Source: Siderastrea radians (taxonomy: Eukaryota > Cnidaria > Anthozoa > Scleractinia > Rhizangiidae). Taken from it: a DNA stretch of 64,000 nucleotides. A program made the translations under genes and the position numbers. The notes beneath the pieces were generated by a model, which ran no database searches, had not been told where the DNA came from, and saw nothing but the letters and a program-made list of their open reading frames with translations. Numbering within the stretch: the first letter of the stretch is position 1; the number at the start of each line of letters is the position of its first letter. Below, piece by piece: positions 42,983 through 55,019 of this stretch. Where the stretch lies: contig OZ024896.1 of assembly GCA_964017195.1 (NCBI GenBank), positions 2,552,487-2,616,486 on the forward strand, given 5' to 3'.

Positions 42983-45545
42983 TTAATTTTTCTTAAGGAC
43001 GGTGCCTCCTAATTAATACAGATGTATTTTTTGCAAAGGTTATGACTATGGGGAAAAAGTGGATCTTAGCAAGGGTTATTGGAAGCCCTTGCTAAGAGCT
43101 GCTGTTTCCACATAGTCTTAAACCGCGCAAAAAAATTGGTATAAGGGGGCAAATTCCTTAAAAAACCTGAATGATAATGCATCCATGACTACTGTCACGA
43201 ATATACATTTCATAGTCTATCTCTATCTTATGCAATTGAAAGAGCAAATGTATTTGCTGTATGTAGTGTAGTTTTTGAAGTTGTAGTCATTGTAGTAAGT
43301 GTAATCATGTGTAGTCAGTGTAGTTGGTGAAGTCAGTGTAGTCGTGTGTAGTCGGTGTAGTCAGTGTAGTCGATGTAGTCAGTGTAGTCGGTGTGGCCGG
43401 TGTAGTCGGTGTAGTCAGCATAGTCAGTGTAGTCGGTGTAGTCAGTGTAGTCGGTGTAGTCAGTGTAGTCGGTGTAGTCAGTGTAGTTGGTGTAGTCAGC
43501 ATAGTCAGTGTAGTCGGTGTAGTCAGTGTAGTCCGTGTAGTCAGTGTAGTCAGTGTAGTCAGTGTAGTAGGTGTAGTCAGTGTAGTCGGTGTACTAGTCA
43601 GCGTAGTCGGTGTAGTCAGTGTAGTCGGTGTACTAGTCAGCGTAGTCAGTGTAGTCGGTGTACTAGTCAGCGTAGTCGGTGTAGTCAGTGTAGTCGGTGT
43701 ACTAGTCAGCGTAGTCAGTGTAGTCAGTGTAGTCGGTGTACTAGTCAGCGTAGTCGGTGTAGTCAGTGTAGTCGGTGTACTAGTCAGCGTAGTCGGTGTA
43801 GTCAGTGTAGTCGGTGTACTAGTCAGCGTAGTCAGTGTAGTCAGTGTAGTCGGTGTACTAGTCAGCGTAGTCGGTGTAGTCAGTGTAGTCGGTGTACTAG
43901 TCAGCGTAGTCAGTGTAGTCGGTGTAGTCAGTGTAGTCGGTGTACTAGTCAGTGTAGTCAGTGTAGTCGGTGTAGTCGGTGTACTAGTCAGCGTAGTCAG
44001 TGTAGTCGGTGTAGTCAGTGTAGTCAGTGTAGTCGGTGTAGTCGGTGTACTAGTCAGCGTAGTCGGTGAAGTCAGTGTAGTCGGTGTACTAGTCAGCGTA
44101 GTCAGTGTAGTCGGTGTAGTCAGTGTAGTCGGTGTAGTCGGTGTACTAGTCGGTGTAGTCGGTGTAGTCGGTGTAGTCGGCGTAGTCGGTGTAGTCGGTG
44201 TAGTCGGTGTAGTCGGTGTACTAGTCGGTGTAGTCGGTGTAGTCGGTGTAGTCGGTGTAGTCAGTGTAGTCGGTGTAGTCGGTGTAGTCGGCGTAGTCGG
44301 TGTAGTCGGTGTAGTCGGTGTACTAGTCGGTGTAGTCGGTGTAGTCGGTGTAGTCGGTGTACTAGTCAGTGTAGTCAGTGTAGTCGGTGTAGTCAGTGTA
44401 GTCGGTGTAGTCGGTGTACAAGTCAGCGTAGTCGGTGTAGTCAGTGTAGTCGGTGTAGTCAGTGTAGTCGGTGTAGTCGGTGTACTGTGTAGTCGGTGTA
44501 GTCAGTGTAGTCGGTGTACTAGTCAGCGTAGTCATTGTAGTCGGTGTAGTCGGTGTACTAGTCAGCGTAGTCGGTGTAGTCGGTGTAGTCGGTGTAGTCG
44601 GTGTAGTCAGTGTAGTCGGTATAGTCAGCGTAGTCGGTGTAGTCGGCGTAGTCAGCGTACTAGGTGTTGTCAGTGTACTCGGTGTAGTCAGCGTAGTCAG
44701 TGTAGTCGGTATACTAGTCAGCGTAGTCATTGTAGTCGGTGTAGTCGGTGTACTAGTCAGCGTAGTCGGTGTAGTCGGTGTAGTCGGTGTAGTCAGTGTA
44801 GTCGGTATAGTCAGCGTAGTCGGTGTAGTCGGCGTAGTCAGCGTACTAGGTGTTGTCAGTGTACTCGGTGTAGTCAGCGTAGTCAGTGTAGTCCGTGTAG
44901 TCAGTGTAGTCGGTGTAGTCAGCGTAGTCGGTGTAGTCGGTGTAGTCAAGGTAGTCGGTGTAGTCAGCGTAGTCGGTGTAGTCGGTGTAGTCGGTGTAGT
45001 CGGTGTAGTCAGCGTAGTCGGTGTAGTCAGTGTAGTCAGCGTAGTCGGTGTAGTCGGTGTACTAGTCAGCGTAGTCAGAGTAGTTGGTGTAGTCAGCTGG
45101 TGTAGTGGGTGTAGTCAGTGTAGTCGGTGTAGTCAGCGTAGCCGGTGTAGTCAGTGTAGTCGGTGTACTAGTCAGTGTAGTCAGAGTAGTTGGTGTAGTC
45201 AGCTGGTGTAGTGGGTGTAGTCAGTGTAGTCGGTGTAGTCAGTGTGGTCACGACAACACTGACCACCCCAACTACACTGACTAAAGTAACTACATAGACT
45301 ACACTGACTACACCTTTTACACCAACTATACTGACTACACCGACTACACGAACTACAGTGACTACACTGACTACACGAACTACACCAACTATGCTCACTA
45401 CACTGACTTCACCTACCTATATGGACAGTGATTAGATTTGTTATATTCGAGACGGTAGTCATGGATTTATTACCCTGAATAGCCTGAGATGCGCAGAATG
45501 TATGAGCAGTAACAAAACAAGACACCGTCCTTGAGAAGAATTGGA
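42983..45545. mobile_element. Element with AAGGACGGTG inverted ends carrying a satellite
   Basis: The left end TTTTTCTTAAGGACGGTGCC (from 42987) and right end GACACCGTCCTTGAGAAG are imperfect inverted repeats of about 20 bp. A foldback lies just inside the left end (43035-43133: TTGCAAAGGTTATGACTATG paired with CACATAGTCTTAAACCGCGC). The interior is almost entirely the 9-bp satellite. No transposase. Confidence 0.55.
43260..45415. repeat. 9-bp satellite GTAGTCRGT with orientation switch
   Basis: A GTAGTCGGT/GTAGTCAGT array of about 2 kb has a GTACTAGTCAGC variant recurring at higher-order spacing. At about 45245 it flips: from 45258 to 45415 the repeats read ACTACACTGACTACACC on the plus strand. 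The 9-bp period is a multiple of three, so every frame stays open and gives long false ORFs. Confidence 0.95.
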
Positions 45546-46363
45546 AGCCTTAACCAGAAAGATGTTAACTGGTGCCACTACTGTACTGCAAATTCACTAT
45601 TCAGTTGTTCCTGTTTTGTCAAGAATAACAAGAATAACTGTCAAACCTCGACTGAATAAAGACAACTAGAAGTGAGATGTTGTTTACTTGTTAAGCTTTT
45701 CTCTTTGGCTTACTGCCATAACCAGTATGTTAAATTTGTAATAAATACACAAATGCAATTGTTTTGGATCACTAATACTAACAAAAGGAGATTTAAGAAA
45801 CACAAGAATGATTTCAACAGCTAAGAAAGTGCTCATATCTAAGCAGCTGAGATTCAAGTACAGTTCTAGTGTAGCCCAACAAACATTTTAACTTCACTTT
45901 GCAGTTACATGTAATGTGATATGTACCTGCTGGCTGTGGTTGGACCAAATTAAAGTAACTTAAGCTGGAAAGCCTATGGTATGGGGCATGTATGGGGGAC
46001 ACATACATATAATTTGTCATCTTCATCATCTCTTTTTCTCTATCATTGCATTACATTACATGTAAAATACTATTAAATAACTTGTGACATGCCCACAAAA
46101 GGGGAATTCTCCCTCCCAAACCACAAGATTGGGGAAGCAATGGTGTCTGATTCATCTGCATTTGGGAGTCAAACTGTCATCCTTATTTTCCATCTTTCTG
46201 TTATCTTTATTCACCCTGAAATTGTTCCTTTGGCCCCTTTGGCCTAAGTATTAATACTTTTTGTCTCAAATGAAATCACACCTACAAAAACGAAAAAAAA
46301 AATCATACCAGTCGGTCAATCTAGAATATTATATTAGGTTACCACACATTTTCAAGTGAGGTT
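45546..46363. other. Non-coding DNA
   Basis: No gene seen; AT-rich. Confidence 0.3.
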
Positions 46364-47037
46364 CCTGGGGGGGAGCGGGGTACTGCCTATTTATGGTTTT
46401 ACGGGGAGGCTCTGGCCAAAGGTGGTGACTTTTTTTAAGCTCACAGTTTACTAAAGGGTAGGAAAAAATTGTCATTTTAGTATATGAAAAGGTTACAAAA
46501 TCAACTGAAAAGTGGACAAGATGGTGGCTTAAAGAAAAGTTTGGGAAAGTGTACCAAATTTCTGGGGAAATGACAACACGAAACACAAAAGCTTGCAACC
46601 TTTGAGTAGCTGAACCAGAACGACTGAAAGCCCGGGGAAAATTACACTACTGGGAGCAACCCTGTGAAAACCATGTGAATTTTTTGGGGATGTGAAACAC
46701 CATGTGAAACATCCTGTGAAATAAAAACTGTTTTTTTTTACCAAAAATTAAGCTTCATTCCACCATGTGAAAAAATGTGTGAAAATTTTTTCATGATTTT
46801 TGGCAGTGAAAAAGCCATGTGAAACAGCCTGTGAAACATCTCTTTATCTTGGAAGCAAAATGTCCCCCTGTGAAACACCCTGTGAAATGAGAAGCGCTTT
46901 AATTTCTTTTAAAAAATGGCGTCAATATTCTACCCTGTGAAATTCTGAGATTTTTTTTGTCTTTGAAAGCCATGTGAAACAACCTGTGAAACGTGGATCG
47001 TAAACAAAGACATTCCACCCTGTGAAATATAGATGAC

Positions 47038-48460
47038 TTTCCTCCTAGCAGAGGCCCCTTTTCCTTTGTATTCGCTGAACTGACGGGCGGGACGAAAAGG
47101 GACCTCTGCCATGGGTCGAAACTCCCTTTGATCCAACCGCCGTCCATGGCCGTGGACGGCGGTTTCCGAAACGCATGCTCCCTGTATTGTTTGCTGACCG
47201 GGACTTGAGCCCACCGTATCTCGCGCATTCCTTTACAGTTATTCCGCTGTCATTTAGTGAGCCTGCATAGTAACTTGCCGTGGAAAGAGAACTAAACTCG
47301 TGAAGAGTTACAACGTTTACTTTCTCTTGTTTTTGTTAACATGGGCGACGGAAAGATAAACAATCGAAAGAAGAAGCTCTAAGAAACACTCGACAAGTCA
47401 AGGAATGGAATTTAGAGCGAAGAAAACATCTGTCAAGGCGAAGGACAACCTTCCAACTCCAAAGATTTTTCGAGCTGCGGACTTTCTGTGAAATGCGCCA
47501 GCACTTCTACGAGTCTACGGTAGAGTAAATTACACATTTGATTGTAAATTTGTATCGAAATCGCTTCTTAATTGAGGGATTCTTCATATTCCTTACAGTT
47601 TTCGTAATAGTTTTGAAAAATGTGCACAGTTCGCATCACCAAATGCTCTTCAAAATAACTTGCACATCGAGCGAAATCGCTTGCGCGTAGCTTCTCTCGA
47701 AGAAAGAATTGAACGCGTTTGGTCTTCAGAAACAAGTAAAGGCGTGTTTTAATAAATGTATTATTAAGAAAAGCTTACTGTGTCTTCTTCTGTGTACCTT
47801 CATTCAAAAAAATGCGAAAAGTAGTAATCTGACCTAAACAGACACAAATGCTCCGTTGTGGTTTGATTTCACGCGCGAGACAACATGAGAAATCTCTTGC
47901 GGAAATTTTCAAAATTTTGACTTTGAGAATGCATTTTTGGCTAATTCTTGACAACTGGTGTAATTTATTTAAAAGTAAGAAATTTTAACTATTCTAGATC
48001 AAGTGAGTTTTGTTTTTTCGAACCTATAAATTGTCCTTTCGCAATGCAACTGCTAATTTAGTGAAGCGATCATAAAACACGCAGCCTTCAATGGGTTAAA
48101 TTCTCTTTGATTCCTGGAGTTGTGGTCATGTTAAAAAAGCTTCCTTGTCCAGATAACTTGAAATTAATACCGTAGATTAGATAACAACTATCTCTAGACG
48201 AACTGTCTACGTTTTTTAGGGTTTTGGTGAACTCGCCATTCACGACAACAAAACTGTGCAGCTGTTTTTTGGCGCGCTGGTTGAGAAAGGTGGGAGTCGT
48301 CAGCTGATCACGTGCTAAAAGCATCAGGTGACGTTTCGGTCGCTAAGTAACCGTGGTGCATGCTCAACACAGTTCATTTCGACCCATGGCAGAGGTCCCT
48401 TTTCGTCCCGTCCGTCAGCTCAGCGAATACAAAGGAAAAGGGGCCTCTGCTAGCAGGGAA
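47038..48460. mobile_element. Mutator-like (MULE) element, non-autonomous, nested
   Basis: Long inverted termini of about 85 bp: left TTTCCTCCTAGCAGAGGCCC, right GGGCCTCTGCTAGCAGGGAA. They are flanked by a perfect 9-bp duplication ATAGATGAC (47029-47037 and 48461-48469). Long TIRs plus a 9-bp duplication are typical of MULEs. The interior has a short MGDGKINNRKKK ORF near 47341, which stops quickly, and no transposase. Confidence 0.85.
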
Positions 48461-48469
48461 ATAGATGAC

Positions 48470-50327
48470 AATAAAACAATTCAAACTTTCAGATAAGCAT
48501 ATAGTTTCAATTTCTTCTTAGAATGTTATGCTTAGTCTGTGCAAGAATTAACCATAAAACAGGAAAGATCATTTGTCAAAGCATAACCAGTTTTACTCTA
48601 CCTTGTTAATCTTACATGATCATATCTGTTCACCATTGTCTTATAACATTAATGCAGTGAGTTACTCAGCAATTTAACAATTAAAATCCGTAGTTTTCAA
48701 ACTTTTGCGGGGGTAAATTTGTTCTAAGTCTCCATAGGTCCTAAAAAACGATTCAGTAGTGACTTCTTCGCAGAATGCAATCTTTAAAGTGAGCAAGAAA
48801 AACGGAGCAGGAGCAGCCGCCATTTTGGAATCATGAAAATGTTGGGAGAGACTGGTAATGAATGAGCCGCTTTGGTCAGCAGCCTTATCCTTGCGGGCTC
48901 AGAGAAAACAGTTGAATTTTTCGGCGCCATAAATTTCACGTTTGTTTCAAATGTTCAACGCATGTTTCCTTGGATTTCTATTCTTTCAAGCTTAAAGGAT
49001 GCCTCAAAGCAACAAAATTTGGATATCTACTCTTAAGAAGGAGGTAAGTTCAAAAGAAAATGATTTGTAATGAAATATTGGCTTCAAAATTAACGATTCT
49101 AAGAAGATCATGTTCTCTCCTGTCTTCTTGAATTCGAAGCTATATTTAAGCTTACATGTAACTAGACAGTTATATTTGAGACAAGCTGAATTTGCATAAT
49201 TGTGCAGTTTATAGAAAAGTTAAAATGAAGCATAAAATAAAATGTTCTCCAGTGCCTTCCACTGCAGAGTGTTTCCATCGCTGTAGTTTATAAAAGACAC
49301 ATTAGATAACTGATGTCTTAAGTTTACATTATCTTGATTTGAAAGCAATAATAGAGATCATTTACTAGAGAATTGAAAGAACAGAACTATTAACTGAGTC
49401 CACAATAACTCAGAACTGATTTTAATCACACAATGTTCTGTTTTGCTCTACTAGGTATTCAATTCATGATCAGCTGCTGTTAGAACAGATGTGACACTCA
49501 TGGCCAGAGCACTGCAGTGTCAAGTCAAGAGCAGCCTGCTCAGTATTAAAGCTAAGTCACTTTTAATAACTGCTCAAACTACCAGGACACAATGCAATTG
49601 TAAATGTATTACAAGTTGTCTCTGAGAAAAAAGAAAAGTCAAGACAACGTCGTCTGATTCACTTTGTAAATACTGATGAAGCTTTATTTAAAAGAAGTTC
49701 TAGGTGTAGCAATTCAGAATTAAAAAATTGTAATTTTCCCAATGTTGAATTAAATTTTCTTCCAGTCACTGACTGTGTTGACAATTCTTGAAAATTTATT
49801 CACTGATGTGAATTTCAGAGGACAATACATACATCCGAAAAACATAGTATTCATTATGTCGTACAAAGACCCTTGTGAACTTTGTGGAGATGTTATTTTA
49901 ATCACAGCTGTACTGCGTCAGTACAAGATGGAGTCTCCAGGCTAGTTTCTATAGTGCTGAGACTGTAGTGAATTAATACATCACACAACTCTACATATAT
50001 TCACAAGAAAAGGTTATAAGGTTTCGATTTCATAGTACAGGCACGAAGTTTAAAATTCTCATTAAATCAAAACAATGAATTTTGTGGCCTGGATGACAAA
50101 ATTGTGAAGAATCCTTACAAATTTTGGAATAAATACTTAATCAGCTTTAAGTTTGTTTGTTGTTTGCTTGATGTGCTTTAGATCCTAATATTAACTATTC
50201 TCAGCAATTCCGAGAAATTCCTAGGAATTCCTAGCTTCATTTCGCAAGAGGACCGCTGTGCAGGACTAGTACTAGTGTCACTATCTTAGCTAGGCTACAG
50301 GTACATTCTTTGGATTGCAAGACATGT

Positions 50328-50358
<31 letters not shown>

Positions 50359-50809
50359 TTTGCTTCGCCTGGGAGTTACGTATATAAAAAACATTGAAGA
50401 CAATTACAAAACCAGGCAGGGACACCACAACAGTAAGAACCAATTACTGTGGGCCCAAATTAATTAATTAATTAACAAGGTACATAAGGAAACAAAAACT
50501 GATTAAAAGCAACAAGTTACAGGACAATTCAACAGTCTAGCATTTTTACATTTAACACATATAGATTTCCAGGTTCTAGGCTCTAGATGTGATGTGGCAT
50601 ATTTCAATTGATAAAAGGTCTATCTAGATCTATAGCTAGCAAGACATTGTTTTACTGTTTGCCTGCCTTTCATTTTGGGCATACACATAGCTAAAATGTA
50701 ACTGATTAAAAAAAAAGCATGTGTTTTATATGCATACCCGAGAGCTCTTAAGTTCAATTAATGTCACCTAATTAAGCTAAATGCAGCTAGTATAATGTTC
50801 CACTTTTTT
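48470..50809. other. Interior of the CACTA element, no confident gene
   Basis: Contains a GCCGCCATTTTGG (YY1-like) motif near 48818 and a possible tiny exon MPQSNKIWISTLKKE ending at GGAG|GTAAGT near 49044. A (TTTA)n run lies at about 50328-50362. No transposase domain was seen. Confidence 0.35.
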
Positions 50810-51462
50810 TTTCACAGGATTTTTCTAGTTTCACATACTTTTTCACATAGTTTTTTCACATGTATGGGAATCCATTCCTCTCCAACTGGGTTTTCACATA
50901 CTTTTTCACATGGTATTTCACCTGTATGGCGAACTTCAAGCTTTCCCTAGCCTTCCACTTTGGTTTTCACATCATTTTTCACAAGGTATTTCACATACTA
51001 ATAATTTTTACATCAATTTTCACAGGAAGGGCTACCTCTCCTGTTACTGATGTTTCACATCTTTTTCACATGGTATTTCACATCTAATCCTGTGAAATAC
51101 CAGGTGAAAACGCGGAGCCCGTTTCACAGGTATTTCACATGGTATTTCACATTTCTGTGAAATGAGGTGTGAAAAACCATGTGAAAACCCTGTGAACTCC
51201 CTGTGAAAACTTAAGTAAAATTCACATGGTTTTCACATGTACTTCACATGCTTTTCACAGGGTTGCTCCCAGTAGTGTTAGGCAATTAAAGAAAATTCTA
51301 TGGTTTTGGTTTATCCTTGAGGTATAGCAAAGGGGTGCAAATTTTGCTCTCGGTACCATTTTGGTAAAAATTAGCATATTAAAAGGGAAGGGTTTGAACC
51401 TCCAGACAGAGCCTCTCCGTATAAAACTTTATTGAGTACCCCCACCCCCCAAGGGTGAGGAT

Positions 51463-51743
51463 GCACCCAATCCATACTCTTATACAAATTTATCTGGGTT
51501 CAGCCTTAAGGTGTAATGAACTTTTATGTGTTATATAGAAAGAGAAGAAAAATATCGACTTACCGGTGAGCTGTTATTGTTCTGAAGCAAAAGTGAATCA
51601 CAAGGAAGTGTAAATGTATGCCCAGTTTGCTGAGCATACACCCTTACACTAAAAATTTTCTACCTGGCTACCTGGGATCCCAGCATTGCCTTACCAGGAT
51701 CCCAGCTAACTGGACTAAGATTTTCTTATGTAACTGCAAAGTG
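51463..51743. other. Short spacer
   Basis: No gene seen. Confidence 0.3.
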
Positions 51744-52978
51744 TGTGGGGTGTGTTTATGCCAGGATCTCTGCAAACTGAGCCAGCATGGCTAACCAGGC
51801 CAGTTTGACTCATTGGCCTCTTAAGGCCCTGTAATACGAGCAACATTTTCGTAAAACTTTTTGGGCAACAATGTTGCGTTGCAAGTTGAGATTGTTTCTT
51901 GCACATATTACACTCAAACGAAGAAAACCGTGAACACTGAAAATATTGCTGGAATGTTTATTGTGTTTTGACCAATCACATGCGAGACCTTGTAACCGCA
52001 GAAAACAAGTGGGTTTCTCAATCAAGGAATCGAGTTGGTTCTCCATTTGTTTTAAATGACATTCATCTTAACTTACATGAATTTAAATTGTTATTTCTTT
52101 TTATCTGAGAGCCACATGCGCTACGGGAGCGAAAAATGTGTGAGTGGTCTTTGGCTTGTTCGGCTGCATTGTAGCAAGGACCGCGGACTGTCAAAAGCGG
52201 CGTTCGTTATTCTTCAACAGCCTGGTGTACCGTTGCTAAATTAGAAAATATGTCATTTTCAAAATGTGCAACTACACGTTATAAAATATGACGCAAGCCC
52301 GGCTCGAAGGCACGGACGATTCGGCCTAAATAAATCGAGTCAGCTGTGCTGTCAATGGGCGAATTTGGAGAGAGAATATTGCAGTTTTTACTTCAAGGTG
52401 AAATATTAAACTGCCGCTTGAGTTGGTTTTATTTGAAATGTCGGAAACACTGATCATTGTATCGGTTTGTCGAAAAATTTTATAAGGCAAAAGCGCTCAA
52501 ACCTATTTTCGCTTGCGTAGTGCGTGGGGCTCTTAGATAGAAAGGAATAGCACTTCCAATTTCTGTAAGATAAACTGGTGAAGATTAAACCTTGTCGTCT
52601 TTCGAAACAACTCGATTCCGTGACTGAGAACCCATTCGTTTTCTGGGGTTACAAGGTCTCGCATGTGATTGGTCAAAACACACATTCCAGAAATATTTTC
52701 AGTGTTCACGGTTTTCTTAATTTGAGTGTAACACCTTTTTGTGCAACAAATTTGTTTCTTCTACTTTTTGCAACATGAAAATTTGTTATGCGCAGACTGA
52801 GGTGGTAATACGTGCAACAAACAATCTCAACCTGCAACACAACATTGTTGCGAGGAAGGTTGCACAAAAATGTTGACCGTATTACTGGACCTTAAGAGGC
52901 CAATGAGCCAAACTGGCCTGCTTAGCCATGCTGGCTCAGTTTGCGGAGATCCTGGCATAAACACACCGAAGCATACCG
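51744..52978. repeat. Large foldback element with arms of 300 bp or more
   Basis: The left arm (TGTGTTTATGCCAGGATCTC onwards, through TTGGCCTCTTAAGG and CAACAATGTTGCGTTGCA, to about 52045) is matched inverted by 52590-52978. The arms differ by scattered changes. No ORF of note. A weaker related segment (AACCATGAACACTAAGAATT) follows at about 53020-53220. Confidence 0.85.
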
Positions 52979-55019
52979 TGTTATTCCTCAGGGCTATGAT
53001 TAACAGTGACTAATAAAACCATGAACACTAAGAATTATCTTCGAATGTTCATTGTGCCATGACCGACTAATCAGGTAAGAAATCAATGCAAACCACAAAT
53101 TTAATGGAATACCGTTGCGGCTTGTGCTTCATTCATCTTGTATCTGATTGGTTTTCTTTCCCAACATAATAACAGTCCAAAAATAATTCAAGTGTTCACG
53201 GTTTTCATAGTTTTACTGTATTAAGAGGCATAATGCCTAACATGTGTTACGGCGGAGTATAGATCAGTGTTATGGATGAACTTATGTTTTGTTGCTATTA
53301 ATAATTATTTACTCAAAAAGCAATTGGGTTTCTTTATATGCATATGAACATGTGACTAATAGCTAATTGACAGCCCTTAATTGAAAAGCAAAGTTATCTA
53401 AGTAGCTAATCAGGCTAGCTAATGTTGCCCAAAGCCAAAGGGAACTTGGAGAGAAAACGGCAATTCTGCAGGAATGGGGATTAATGATTATGGAATTCAG
53501 AGGACGCCTGGGCAAAGTTCTGTCCATGAATTGAACGTTTAAATCTGAAAAGGTTTTTACAATAACTTATGTGTTACATAACTATTAAAGAACATTATTT
53601 AAGTTAAATGCAAGACACAAGCATCGAATCAAGACAAATTCAATTCAGTGACCCTCTATTTAAATAATACTAAGTCCTCGTGGACTGAGCGGACCGCGTG
53701 AGGAATATAACTGAATACAAGCATTTCCCAACCAAGAGTGAAAAAAAACATACCTGAAATGATGTACGAGCCATAGACGAAGGAAAAGTGGTTCTTCTAT
53801 ATTATTTGCATTGAATTTCCATCAGATTGAAAGCCGTTTGCACGTTGGTTTGTCCTATACTAGTTCGCTCGACCGTTAAAAAGATTGTGCTGACGATTGT
53901 GCCGCCTTCCCAAATGAGCACGAATTGTGGTCAGCGGACGTTTACTACTTAGTGTACACGAAAGCTAAAAATAACATGCCCTGAAAAAACAGCGTTTTTG
54001 CGGTTCTGTGTTGTTTTCACGGAATTAGAGATTTTCCATAAAAATGCTAACTAAATTCGCTGAGCAAACGGTCGATTATTTAACTTGATGAGGTTAGTTC
54101 GCATCGCAATGTACCAGTAGAACGAAATTCAAAGGGCGTAGCACCTTTGAATTTCTCAAACAGGTTTTAGAGGAAATGCAAACGGAAAAAAAGCGTACTT
54201 AAAGAGATTCTCGTCTGCGTGTAAAAAAAACGAATAATGTAGACTCCTGATCGCGAGAAGGGCTAGTTTTGCAGCGCTTTGTATCACGCTCAATTTCTTT
54301 TGTTTTTGCTTATCCACAATCCTCTTCTAAGCAGTACCGGTACCGGGCAATGTTTTTGTTACGCCCACTTCAAACTGGCGGCCGAAAAACGTTTTTAAAG
54401 AAAAACAATCTGTCTTCAAAATTCACAGATTGGTTGGATCTAAATCAATTCTCTGTTGCTTCTCTCAACTGGCACTACCGAAATGTTAGTTTTTAATAAT
54501 TAACCAAATATTCGTCTACACACAAACTGCGACTTGTTGCTGAAGCCAAACAGTAAAACAGTGCTTAATTTTAAACTTGTGAATAGGTTGTTCAAGATAA
54601 TGAAAAACGCAGATGTCCCCCATCTTGAAGTGGGTGTTAAAAACTTACCTTCGGGTTGGAGGGGGGGGGGTGGCTGGGGAGGAACCCCTAAAATCTCGGT
54701 GGGCGATGTGCAGCAAATGTCTTGAAACAATTACACTATTTCGGAGCACAATATGATTTTTTTCTACCCTGTTTCAGGCCTGACCCAAAATCTGATGCCC
54801 CTTATCAAAACTGTCCCAAAACGAATCGCAACTACCTAGGAACTGCTTCAATTTACGTAAAACGTTTGAGAAAGGCTTCAAATTCTCTATATTAATCAAA
54901 AGACCATTCTCAAGGAATGAAAGTAGTAAAAAGTAGCTTCGTCTGAGGACCATACCCAATTCCAGACCATAACTCGCAAACTTTACCCTAATTCAGTCCA
55001 AAACGACACAAAAATCATT
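52979..55019. other. Non-coding repeat-derived DNA
   Basis: No gene recognised. A G-rich tract (54660-54680) next to ACCCCTAAAATCTCGG may be the end of another decayed MITE. Confidence 0.3.

Larger units (their letters stand above)
46645..51277. mobile_element. Non-autonomous CACTA (EnSpm) transposon
   Basis: Perfect 26-bp inverted termini begin CACTACTGGGAGCAACCCTG and are flanked by TTA (46642-46644 and 51278-51280), the 3-bp duplication expected of CACTA elements. Subterminal CATGTGAAA/CCTGTGAAA repeats line both ends (46671-46990 and 50810-51250), mirroring TNPA-type binding arrays. No transposase frame is visible. A MULE-like element sits inside the left part, so the element itself is about 3.2 kb. 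Confidence 0.9.
46364..51454. mobile_element. hAT-like MITE split by a CACTA element
   Basis: The left end CCTGGGGGGGAGCGGGGTAC continues with TTTACGGGGAGGCTCTGG. The right end is inverted (CAGAGCCTCTCCGTATAAAA, then GTACCCCCACCCCCCAAGG). Flanks GTGAGGTT (46356-46363) and GTGAGGAT (51455-51462) match at 7 of 8, an 8-bp target duplication. Without its 4.6-kb insertion it would be about 455 bp. Its ends resemble those of the MITE at 34789. Confidence 0.75.

Noticed and set aside
43344..45211. ORFs of up to 570 codons rich in Val/Gly or Cys/Ser/Arg
   Set aside because: They arise from the 9-bp satellite, which keeps all frames open; no unique sequence.
46899..47228. 109-codon minus ORF
   Set aside because: It spans the MULE terminal repeat and the CACTA subterminal repeats, so it is composite repeat DNA.
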